Source: Candidatus Pelethocola excrementipullorum (GTDB lineage: Bacteria; Bacillota; Clostridia; Lachnospirales; Lachnospiraceae). From it: DNA of 46,786 bases. The notes below the pieces were generated by a model. That model saw only the letters and a program-made list of their open reading frames with translations. It was not told the origin of the DNA and did not search any database. This document shows positions 38,656-46,786 of the stretch, piece after piece (position 1 is the stretch's first letter; every line of letters starts with the position of its first letter). Location: contig DVNN01000234.1 in assembly GCA_018714325.1 (NCBI GenBank), forward strand, positions 1 to 46,786, written 5' to 3'. Made by a program: the position numbers and the translations under genes.

Positions 38656-39672
38656 CTAGAAAGTCAATACAATCTTTCTCATGGATGGGTCCTTGCTGTC
38701 TATGAAATCAAATGCCTTTTGAGCATCCGTGAAATGATAGGTATGAGAAACAGAATCCTTCAGATTCAGCCTTCCTTCATTCACAAGATCGATCACGCCC
38801 TGGAATTTCTTGTTTTGCAGACGGGATCCACGGATATCCAACTCCTTGGAGGTAATCTTAAACTGAGTCACCGGAGTATTGTCAATTGAGAATCCCATTG
38901 TGATCACTCTTCCTGCATTGCCGGTAGCCTCCAGTAATCTGCCCAGAGAATCACTGGTACAAGCAGCATCGATAGATACTGTCACTCCATATCCGCCGGT
39001 GTACTCTCTCACCTTTTCCGTAAGGTCCTCTTTCAGAGTGTTGATGGTATACTTAGCACCCAGATTCTTCATGGCCTCTAATTTGTCATCAACGATATCC
39101 GCCACGATAATGTTACTTGTATGCAGCCTGGCTATCTTCAGGATACTGCTTCCCAGAGCACCTGCGCCGAAAATCAGCAAGGTGTCTTCCGCAACCAATT
39201 CTGCTCTGCTGCAGGATTGTACTGCGATGGTAGCAGGCTCTATCATAACCGCTTCCACATCCGTCAATGAATCCGGCACGAAGTAAACATCCTTCTCCGG
39301 AACTACAATATACTCCCTGTATCCTCCGTCGATATGCACACCGCGTACCTTTAAGTCCGCACATACATTTCCACGGTTGATTTTGCAGGCATAACAGGTT
39401 CCACAATTTACCACCTGATCCACGATTACCCTGTCACCAGGTTTTACCTTGGTCACGTTATCGCCGACTTCCACCACCTGGCCTACCATCTCATGTCCGA
39501 TAACTCTGGGGTACGTTGCTGCAGCATTGGTTCCATGATAAATATGTACATCAGAACCACAGATTCCGGCTGCTGTCATTTTTATTAAAACATTATTCTG
39601 TTCATCGATTTCAGGTTTATCCATGTCAATAACTTCTATTTCGAATGGTTTATTAATTCTTACTGCTTTCAT
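38656..39672 (-). CDS. Zinc-binding medium-chain alcohol/polyol dehydrogenase
   Basis: AAGICGSDVHIYHG, VIGHEMVGQVVEVGDNV, structural-Zn cysteines CGTCYACKINRGNVC, Rossmann FGAGALGSSILKIA. Confidence 0.92.
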   Translation of the reverse strand: MKAVRINKPFEIEVIDMDKPEIDEQNNVLIKMTAAGICGSDVHIYHGTNAAATYPRVIGHEMVGQVVEVGDNVTKVKPGDRVIVDQVVNCGTCYACKINRGNVCADLKVRGVHIDGGYREYIVVPEKDVYFVPDSLTDVEAVMIEPATIAVQSCSRAELVAEDTLLIFGAGALGSSILKIARLHTSNIIVADIVDDKLEAMKNLGAKYTINTLKEDLTEKVREYTGGYGVTVSIDAACTSDSLGRLLEATGNAGRVITMGFSIDNTPVTQFKITSKELDIRGSRLQNKKFQGVIDLVNEGRLNLKDSVSHTYHFTDAQKAFDFIDSKDPSMRKIVLTF

Positions 39673-39721
39673 TCTAAGAACTCCTTTTATGTCTTTTCAG
39701 ATTATAAAATTAATCAGGATT

Positions 39722-40216
39722 TCAATCTTTTATGGAAACCTTAACAACTACTTTCTTCACGTTGCAAGGCTCACCTGCCATACATCTTGGCTTATGGGCG
39801 TCTTCCGGGGCAACCACGATTAAGTCCCCTTCTTCCAGAACCACACAACCACTGAATGCCGGTTCCTGATAGAAAATCACATCATTATCCTCATTCTTCT
39901 CTTTTTCCACCAGACCATCTCTTTTACACACTCCAAAGGCTTCCCTTCCGGATGCCAGATACTGGATATCAAAGTATTTATCATGGGTTTCAAAGAACAA
40001 GGTCTCACTGGGCATTGTGGTGTATTCCTGTATATTAGCAATTACTTCCTGCCCCAGAATCTCGTAGGCTCCGGGGGCTAAAGAACTCACATCAGTTTCT
40101 TCCAGCCACTTATATGCAGCCTGAAATTTAGAGTTTAAATAATTATATTTCTCAGCAACTTTGATATTTGCAAAATACATCGTATATCCTCCTATGTTAA
40201 AAATGTAGCAATCCAA
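39722..40216 (-). CDS. YhcH/YjgK/YiaL-family protein (cupin-like, sugar metabolism)
   Basis: FETHDKYFDIQYLASGREAFGVCK, VVAPEDAHKPRCMAGEPCNVKKVVVKV. Confidence 0.88.
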   Translation of the reverse strand: MDCYIFNIGGYTMYFANIKVAEKYNYLNSKFQAAYKWLEETDVSSLAPGAYEILGQEVIANIQEYTTMPSETLFFETHDKYFDIQYLASGREAFGVCKRDGLVEKEKNEDNDVIFYQEPAFSGCVVLEEGDLIVVAPEDAHKPRCMAGEPCNVKKVVVKVSIKD

Positions 40217-40223
40217 AAGAAAG

Positions 40224-40260
40224 GGCGGCAGAATTCAACTTAATAATTGATACTGCCGCC
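40224..40260 (-). terminator. Hairpin downstream of the Ldh_2-type dehydrogenase gene
   Basis: GGCGGCAG (40224-40231) / CTGCCGCC (40253-40260), T-rich on the minus strand. Confidence 0.6.
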
Positions 40261-40296
40261 AAAATTCTTTATTCTATTCTCGAAGAAACTCCAGAA

Positions 40297-41340
40297 TTAT
40301 TTGCTTGCAATGTCAATTACATCCAGATTTCCATCAGCAATGGCTTTAACCTGTGCCCAGATTTGATCATCGACCTGAACACCATTCTCCATGCTTGCCT
40401 TACGTACATCCATGGTACGTTCCCCAGGACAAGTCACCTTGCCGCCTTCCTTTTCAGGATGGGAACTATCCGCAGCATCTACTCTCTTGTTAAGCATTGT
40501 CTGAATTTCATCCTTGGAACCGAATAGATAAGGATCATAGGCGATGAAGATCTGACAGCAGCCTGTACAACTGCCCTGATTCTCTTCATCCAGATCGGCA
40601 CCGCTCTTTCCGTTAGCCATAAGTGCGGCCGCCAGATCCAGAACGATTGCCATTCCGCTTCCCTTCCAATAACCGGTAGGAAGAATGCGTTTGCTATCTT
40701 CAATCGCTCCCGGATCGGAGGTCAGGTTTCCATCTTTATCAAATCCCCCAGGATATGGTAATTCTTTTCCTGCAAGTCTGTATACCCCTAGTTTTCCATA
40801 TGCATACTGGCTCATTGCCATATCCAGCACGATTGGTCCATCCTCACGCGGAATCGCGATACAGAATGGATTATTGCCCACACCAGGTTCATCACTGCCC
40901 CACAGAGGCATACAGCTTTCTGTATTGGTCCAGCTCATTCCCATGTATCCGGCTTCCGCCATTCTCCATGCGTATGTGCCGCCTCTCATCCAGTGAGTGG
41001 TGTTTTTCAACGCCACGCAGCCAATTCCATGGGCTTTCGCCAATTCAACGGCTCTATCAGCACAATAAATCGCATTGGTGATTCCGATTCCCAGATTTCC
41101 ATCGTAATTCTCAACCGCTCCCTTTGCCAGAACCAGTTCCGGTTTTGCCTTGGGATCAACCCAGCCTCTCTGAACATATTCTACAAATCGTGGAACCCTG
41201 TTCAGGCCGTGGCTTTCGATTCCATCCGCATTGGACTGGGAGTGTACCGTTGCACATGTTTCAGCCTGCTCTTCGCTTAAACCAGCGTTCAGCAGCGCTT
41301 TTTTAACAGTCTCTTTTACAACATCGTATTCTATACGCAT
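40297..41340 (-). CDS. Ldh_2-family malate/L-lactate/diketogulonate-type dehydrogenase
   Basis: VHSQSNADGIESHGLNRVPRFVEYVQRGWVDP, KNTTHWMRGGTYAWRMAEAGYMGMSWTNTE, NPFCIAIPREDGPIVLDMAMSQYAYGKL. Confidence 0.92.
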   Translation of the reverse strand: MRIEYDVVKETVKKALLNAGLSEEQAETCATVHSQSNADGIESHGLNRVPRFVEYVQRGWVDPKAKPELVLAKGAVENYDGNLGIGITNAIYCADRAVELAKAHGIGCVALKNTTHWMRGGTYAWRMAEAGYMGMSWTNTESCMPLWGSDEPGVGNNPFCIAIPREDGPIVLDMAMSQYAYGKLGVYRLAGKELPYPGGFDKDGNLTSDPGAIEDSKRILPTGYWKGSGMAIVLDLAAALMANGKSGADLDEENQGSCTGCCQIFIAYDPYLFGSKDEIQTMLNKRVDAADSSHPEKEGGKVTCPGERTMDVRKASMENGVQVDDQIWAQVKAIADGNLDVIDIASK

Positions 41341-41362
41341 CTTGACACTTCACCTCACCTTT

Positions 41363-42142
41363 TTATTCATTACTTGAACAAGGCTCTACCCCTGCATATC
41401 CCATCATTTCTTCATAAAGGCCGCTGGCCTCCATCGGTGAATATCCATAAACTAACAGAACATCCATCAGATATGGTGCATAAGGAATTCTTGTCATTTC
41501 TTTCGCAAAGGCCATGGCGGCAATTTCACTTAAAGCAATAATTAACGAATCATTGTGGAAGGGTCCAATATTCCATAGACGTATCTTCTCATTCTGTGTG
41601 AATATCTCGTTTTTATATTGATCCTCCACACAGTGAAATAATTCATGGGCGAGAAGCAATTTACTGATATTCAGTTTTCCGGTCATGACCTCCAATACTT
41701 CAGGTTTTTCCAACAACCGGTTTGCCTTCCTCACCGCATCCATATAAATTGAAATCTGATTCGGCATTCTATATTCCGCGAATAATATCCGGTCCCCGCC
41801 TTCAGGAAGCGCGGGATAGGAAACTTTAAGCCCCATGGACTTTGCTAAAGATACCGGATCATTCGATGAATACTTCTTACAGATTAGCCGGCAATACTCC
41901 TGGCCGCATGCTATGGATTGTTCCATCCAGGTTCTGCGTTGTTCATCTGTAAACTTTCCATTCAATGGTTCTCTTGAAAATGCATACTTATACCAGTCCA
42001 GCATCTCAATTCTGGATAAATCCTCCAACATAGTGCCCAGATCACGCAGTTCGAATTCCGGTCTTTTATATGCATTGGATTTTCCAGTCAGAAAACCTTC
42101 TTTAATTGGCTTTAATAATTCTCGAATTTCACCTTTTTTCAT
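41363..42142 (-). CDS. Putative zinc metallopeptidase-like protein (HExxH; ImmA/IrrE-like arrangement)
   Basis: LLLAHELFHCVEDQ (HExxH) with downstream ALSEIAAMAFAKE as potential third ligand; starts 5 bp after the hydantoinase-like stop. Confidence 0.6.
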   Translation of the reverse strand: MKKGEIRELLKPIKEGFLTGKSNAYKRPEFELRDLGTMLEDLSRIEMLDWYKYAFSREPLNGKFTDEQRRTWMEQSIACGQEYCRLICKKYSSNDPVSLAKSMGLKVSYPALPEGGDRILFAEYRMPNQISIYMDAVRKANRLLEKPEVLEVMTGKLNISKLLLAHELFHCVEDQYKNEIFTQNEKIRLWNIGPFHNDSLIIALSEIAAMAFAKEMTRIPYAPYLMDVLLVYGYSPMEASGLYEEMMGYAGVEPCSSNE

Positions 42143-42147
42143 TTACA

Positions 42148-44286
42148 TTAAATCCCCATAACAGATGCTGTGATAAGAACCTCTTCTTCAGGGTCTCTAT
42201 CACCCAAATCCAGATCAATCAGTAACTCTATCTGTTCCAGATCCACCGCGCTGTAGTCAGAAACACGAGGGCCAAAGCATACAAAGAAATCAGGTCTGAT
42301 TACTGTATCAGTCTTAAAGTATGCCTCATCCTCCCAGAGCTTCTCAATAGCCTCATGGTAATCTTTTACCTTACACTTAATTACAGATCCGTTGGAACAC
42401 TGTACTTTTATGAAACCTTTTTTGTCCACGATACGCAGTGGCTGTTTGTCATCCCGAACACCTTTGAATACATAGAACTTGTCAGTCTTTTCAGCCAGCT
42501 CCACATCGGTAACCTTAGAACCAAAGTCCTGCTTAGCCAGATCGTAGGCTTCACTTTCATCACATTCCTTCAGCAGGTCGGTAGCCTTAACCTCGGTGGA
42601 TCCTGTTGCGATAGCCGTTACCTTACCCGTCTGATTATCGATCTCAATATGAACCTCTACGGAATCCGGTGACGCACCAGAACTTACTGCCATATCCGCT
42701 GCTTCTTTCTTAAGATCAGAAATATCCTGCTTGGTTGGGCTGGGAATCACACGCTCTACCACGTCTCTTACCATGGATAATGCAACACCGATGGATGAGA
42801 TAACTTCCGCATTTTCAGGGATGCTATACTGCAGATCCATCTTGTTTGCACAGTAAGGTACCAGAGAAGCAGCTCCACCACCACAACCTACCAGCTTCAT
42901 ACTTTCTTTATCCAGCTGATATTTTTCTGCCAGTGAGTTGATACACTCGCTGATTTTTTCATAATCTTTATTCAGAATCTGGGTAGCCATTTCTTCCACT
43001 GTGATGCCTAATTTGTCTGCCACTGGCTGCATAGCCTTACGTGCTGAATTAGCATTACCATGAGCAAAATACTTCTCATCGATCAATCCAAGCACGTTTG
43101 CGGCACAGGTATTGGTGAAGCAGATACGCTTGCCATTTTTCAGAATCAGAATAACATAGTCGGCGGGGTCACCCTGTTTTGGGCTAACCATCTCAATAGT
43201 AGGATCTTCAATCTCTTCTTCCGGTGTGAAGCATGCATACTCACAACCAGCGATATGAGCGGAACGCGGTCCCACGTCAACGACTTCTTTATCGTTAATA
43301 CGCACCATGGAGCCTCCGGCGCAGCCCAGAATACGTACATCCAGAGAACTGATAAAGGTATCGTGGCCTCCGATTTTCGCGTAATCCACACCAGGACGTC
43401 CGTTTTTGATAACGCCGATATTGGTGGTTGTTCCTCCAACCTCAAAGTAGATGGCGTTGGAAGCTCTCAGGTACATAAGGGATCCCATAACGGATGCTGC
43501 CGGGCCTGACAACGCAGTCAGAATCGGACGCTTACGCATCTCGCTGATCTCCATAACACCACCGTCACCACGCATGATCATAAGCGGTACATCAACACCT
43601 GCGGATCTTACGGATGACTCCGTAGCATTAGCCGTGGACATCATCTTCGGCAGAATTGATGCATTGATTGCTGCAGTACGTGTACGTCTTGTCAATCCAT
43701 AAAGTTTAGTTATATCAGAAGCCATTGTAACCGGCATATTTTTCTTCTCTACGCAGTCATGGATCATCATCTCTTCGTCCATACTATCTACACCAAAAGC
43801 CATAGAAGCAACGATTACCTGAGCACCCTGATTAATCAGCTCATCAATATTACTGTTAATTACTTCTTCTGTCAGCATTTTTTTCTTAATATAAGTATTA
43901 AATACCTTAATCAGACGTCCTACTTTTTCATCCAGAACGATATCCTTCAGATTTAACTGTCTTTTTGCCAGAAAGCCCTCAATCCCGCCTCCTGAAACAC
44001 CGATGATACCAACATTGGCAACATCACCCTCTATAAAGGCATTTGTAGCCTGAGTAGTTGAATGCGCAACAAACACAACATCTTCAGGCAAAATGTTATT
44101 CTCGTCCATACAGTTCTGGAAACTTTGAACAACACCCGCAGCAACTCCACTTTCATGATCGTGGGTTGTCTTTACTTGATTCTTTCCTACGATTTCATGA
44201 GTAACGTTATCCATGGCCACACATTTTGTATATGTTCCGCCAACGTCAATTCCCATACGAATCGCTCTGTTCGTGTGCTTAGACAT
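42148..44286 (-). CDS. Hydantoinase/oxoprolinase-family protein (HyuA-like)
   Basis: MGIDVGGTYTKCVAMD, VAHSTTQATNAFIEGDVANVGIIG, MRGDGGVMEISEMRKRPILTALSGPAASVMGSL, FEVGGTTTNIGVI. Confidence 0.9.
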   Translation of the reverse strand: MSKHTNRAIRMGIDVGGTYTKCVAMDNVTHEIVGKNQVKTTHDHESGVAAGVVQSFQNCMDENNILPEDVVFVAHSTTQATNAFIEGDVANVGIIGVSGGGIEGFLAKRQLNLKDIVLDEKVGRLIKVFNTYIKKKMLTEEVINSNIDELINQGAQVIVASMAFGVDSMDEEMMIHDCVEKKNMPVTMASDITKLYGLTRRTRTAAINASILPKMMSTANATESSVRSAGVDVPLMIMRGDGGVMEISEMRKRPILTALSGPAASVMGSLMYLRASNAIYFEVGGTTTNIGVIKNGRPGVDYAKIGGHDTFISSLDVRILGCAGGSMVRINDKEVVDVGPRSAHIAGCEYACFTPEEEIEDPTIEMVSPKQGDPADYVILILKNGKRICFTNTCAANVLGLIDEKYFAHGNANSARKAMQPVADKLGITVEEMATQILNKDYEKISECINSLAEKYQLDKESMKLVGCGGGAASLVPYCANKMDLQYSIPENAEVISSIGVALSMVRDVVERVIPSPTKQDISDLKKEAADMAVSSGASPDSVEVHIEIDNQTGKVTAIATGSTEVKATDLLKECDESEAYDLAKQDFGSKVTDVELAEKTDKFYVFKGVRDDKQPLRIVDKKGFIKVQCSNGSVIKCKVKDYHEAIEKLWEDEAYFKTDTVIRPDFFVCFGPRVSDYSAVDLEQIELLIDLDLGDRDPEEEVLITASVMGI

Positions 44287-44321
44287 AATAATCCTTCTTC
44301 CTTGTAATTTATCTAACTAGA

Positions 44322-44353
44322 GTATTTGGGTGTACCTAGATACACCCAAATAC
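44322..44353. promoter_or_regulatory. 32-bp near-perfect palindrome between transporter fragment and hydantoinase-like gene
   Basis: GTATTTGGGTGT-acctagat-ACACCCAAATAC; no clear T run, so terminator or operator is undecided. Confidence 0.5.
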
Positions 44354-44435
44354 AAATTTATATAGTAAGAGAGAAAAGCTTTATAAAAATATGGATTTCT
44401 GCATGTATCTGTGAAGATACTGAACAGATATATTT

Positions 44436-45047
44436 TTACATAAACCAGGCAGCACCTAATCCGCCTAACATAATAAATAAGGTGATATACTGTAATATTC
44501 CAGTTGCATATACATTCGGTATGGACAATTTCAGGAAGTCCTTGGACTCTGTCTTCGTATAGGCAAGTCCCCATGCAACCCAAGACTGTGTAATACAACA
44601 TCCGATGTTAACTGTGATTGTCGGAATCGCAAACACACCATACAGGAAAGGTACTGAGAAAGATGCAACATTACGTAATACTCCAAGTGTAGCCGCTCCA
44701 CAACCAACTAATGTCATTGGACCACGGAATAATCCTAATACAAGTAAAACTGCGAATACAATACATACAACCAGCTCACTCTTCGGCATGATGTTACCGA
44801 TGATAACATTGAAATAAGGAGATGCATATTTTGCTACGGCGTTAAACATAGGCAGGGTCAACAGGAATCCAAATAATGGAGCTGTATCAACCGCACCGTC
44901 ATAATACAATTTTGTTACCAACTGACAACTATCTTTAAAGGATCCTTTCAATCTTCCACAGAGGAACAGGGCAAGGAATCCAGCGATGACAAATCCACCA
45001 ATAACAGAGAAGTCCAGGATAATCTTTAATAATACTGGGTCAATCAT
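44436..45047 (-). pseudogene. Integral membrane transporter, probably C-terminal portion of a 5'-truncated gene
   Basis: 203 aa with several TM segments; the frame stays open upstream of the ATG for 13 more codons (QINTLRGGNPTKK) to a TAA at 45087-45089; no convincing RBS before ATG 45047; IS element adjacent. Confidence 0.5.
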
Positions 45048-45103
45048 TTTTTTCGTGGGATTGCCACCACGTAATGTATTGATTTGTTACGCCACCCTTG
45101 ACC

Positions 45104-45207
45104 GGATGGAAAAGCAATGCTGTTCGTTTATCACCGACGGCGAAGAACTCAAGAACAATCTTCTTTTTCTTCGTCAAGCCACATAGTGTAGCATTGTTTT
45201 TCCATCC
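45104..45207. repeat. Imperfect inverted repeat, 18-bp arms
   Basis: GGATGGAAAAGCAATGCT (45104-45121) and AGCATTGTTTTTCCATCC (45190-45207), 17/18 complementary. Confidence 0.6.
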
Positions 45208-45249
45208 CCTCAAGGGCAATCCCCTTCGGGATGGCTGGTTTATACCTCT

Positions 45250-46786
45250 GGCTCAGTAGCCTAAGAACAATCTTATATTGTTTCATTACAATTGAATAAA
45301 AAAGGATCTTCCTATAAGATTGAATTGTGTCCTGGACAGATACAACAACCCAATCTAAAGGAGATCCTCTATCATGGATTATATACGAAACAGCGAAAAT
45401 GGACAATTAGTTTTTACTCAATCTATAGAATTTTTAAGAATTCCTTCCTGTTTGTATGGATTCATGAATCATACTACAACTACTGAGATGACTGCATCCG
45501 GTCGTACTGCTTTCTGTTTTCATGGTGAACTTGATGCTAGTGAAGACGATATCATCTGCCACTGTGGCTGTAAGATGCATGTAAACAACCATCCTGGTAT
45601 TACACTGAGGCATCTTCCTTTTGGTGGATATCTTAGCCAGGTGCAGTTTAATCGCAATCAATATGTATGCCCTAAATGTGGTAAAACCAGAATGCAGTTT
45701 ATCTCTTTTAAGGCACCGGCTCACCGTATTACAGAAGAATTGTATCAGTATACCCGTGACCTTCTGGCAACTGGAAACTATACCAATAAAGAAGTAGCTG
45801 AGCTTACAGGTCTTGGTAAGAATACAGTCAAAGACATTGATAAACAGCGTCTTCAGGAACTTTATACAATCGATGGAACAAAGCTAATCAAACCGGAACG
45901 TAAGGCAAAGTTTCTCGGTATAGATGAATTCAAGCTTCACAATGGTTACAAGTATGCCACTCATATCATAGACATAGAAACTGGTCACGTGTTATGGATT
46001 GCCAATGGCAAGAAAAAGCAGGTAGTCTATGACTTCATCGAGCATGTAGGGCTTGAATGGATGGACAGTGTGGAAGCCATCGCATGTGATATGAATTCTG
46101 ATTTTCAGGAGGCTTTTGAGGATAAGTGCCCTCATATCCAACCTGTATTTGATTACTTTCATATCGTTAAGAACTTCAATGACAAGGTTGTCAGTGAAGT
46201 TCGCAAGGATGAACAGCGTCGTCTGCTTGCTGAAGGTGATGACGAAGCAGCACGTTCTCTAAAGAAGACCCGCTACATCCTTATGTCTTCCAGAAAAACG
46301 TTAAAACGTAAGGATCAGGATGCCGCTGATGAAAGAGTTATCTCAAAAGGAAGTCCTATCTTTGGTACAGAGGATTACATCCGTAAGGGTGGTCATGAAG
46401 AAAGATATGATGAACTGCTTAGCCAGAACAAGCTGCTGTTTACACTTGATCTCATCAAAGAGAGTTTAACTCTTGCGTATTCTCGTAATGATGAAGCACG
46501 CATGTCTGAGGATATTATCTCTATCATGGATACCTGTAAATCAACTAAAAACGAGCACCTTATGTGGTTCAGAAGGTTATTGGACAATCACTTTGAGGGT
46601 ATCATAGCTCATGCAACATATGACATATCAGCTGGTAAGATTGAGGGTATAAACAACAAAATCAAAACATTAAGACGACAGGCTTACGGATATCGTGATG
46701 ATGAATACTTCTTCCTTAAACTGTTTGATATCAGCAGGAAGACTTATGTCAGAAATCCTTTATCCCACAAAATTTGTGATTGAGCC
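45250..46786 (+). mobile_element. ISL3-like insertion sequence, right end at or near the window end
   Basis: ISL3-like transposase plus possible termini GGCTCA (45250-45255) and TGAGCC (46781-46786); only 6 bp clearly match, so the left boundary is uncertain. Confidence 0.5.
45374..46783 (+). CDS. ISL3-family transposase
   Basis: N-terminal zinc-finger-like CHCGCKMHVNN ... CPKCGKTRMQF; DDE region FLGIDEFKLHNGYKYATHIIDIETGHVLWI, AIACDMNSDFQEAFEDKCPHIQPVFDYFHIVKNFNDKV; AAAGGAG RBS. Confidence 0.9.
   Translation: MDYIRNSENGQLVFTQSIEFLRIPSCLYGFMNHTTTTEMTASGRTAFCFHGELDASEDDIICHCGCKMHVNNHPGITLRHLPFGGYLSQVQFNRNQYVCPKCGKTRMQFISFKAPAHRITEELYQYTRDLLATGNYTNKEVAELTGLGKNTVKDIDKQRLQELYTIDGTKLIKPERKAKFLGIDEFKLHNGYKYATHIIDIETGHVLWIANGKKKQVVYDFIEHVGLEWMDSVEAIACDMNSDFQEAFEDKCPHIQPVFDYFHIVKNFNDKVVSEVRKDEQRRLLAEGDDEAARSLKKTRYILMSSRKTLKRKDQDAADERVISKGSPIFGTEDYIRKGGHEERYDELLSQNKLLFTLDLIKESLTLAYSRNDEARMSEDIISIMDTCKSTKNEHLMWFRRLLDNHFEGIIAHATYDISAGKIEGINNKIKTLRRQAYGYRDDEYFFLKLFDISRKTYVRNPLSHKICD

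Noticed and set aside
45149-45406. 85-aa minus-strand ORF overlapping the IS start
   Set aside because: Overlaps the inverted-repeat region and the transposase start; no domain, no supported RBS.
1-46786. CRISPR array, tRNA or rRNA genes, prophage or defence island
   Set aside because: No regularly spaced direct repeats, no cloverleaf-like or rRNA sequence recognised, and no phage structural or known defence genes among the ORFs; the only mobile features are the ISL3-like element and small repeats.

Overview
Firmicutes window, Lachnospiraceae-like by gene content and codon style (taxonomy is inferred). From left to right it contains: (1) an arabinan/arabinose utilisation locus: a secreted, probably cell-wall-anchored GH43 arabinanase, a YesM/YesN-type two-component system, a CUT2-type sugar ABC transporter and a GH51 arabinofuranosidase; (2) an IlvD/Edd dehydratase with a FadR/GntR regulator; (3) a MATE transporter behind a MITE-like repeat; (4) housekeeping genes (class III FBPase, PolC, IspG); (5) RpiR, XpaC-like, TelA-like, NAT, FliB-like, Nth, OGG-like, thioesterase and YczE/YitT-like genes; (6) rtcB and a NuoE-like gene, separated by an intergenic region that contains an unlisted 40-aa small ORF inside a nested inverted-repeat structure, with its own apparent promoter and terminator; (7) an uncharacterised catabolic cluster (zinc dehydrogenase, YhcH-like, Ldh_2-type dehydrogenase, HExxH peptidase, stand-alone HyuA-like protein, membrane transporter fragment) whose transporter gene appears 5'-truncated next to an ISL3-like insertion sequence at the window edge. 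The best candidate for something undescribed is the small ORF / structured RNA upstream of rtcB (about 36641-36872, minus strand). No CRISPR array, rRNA or tRNA gene was recognised. All family calls come from reading the protein sequences; no database search was run.
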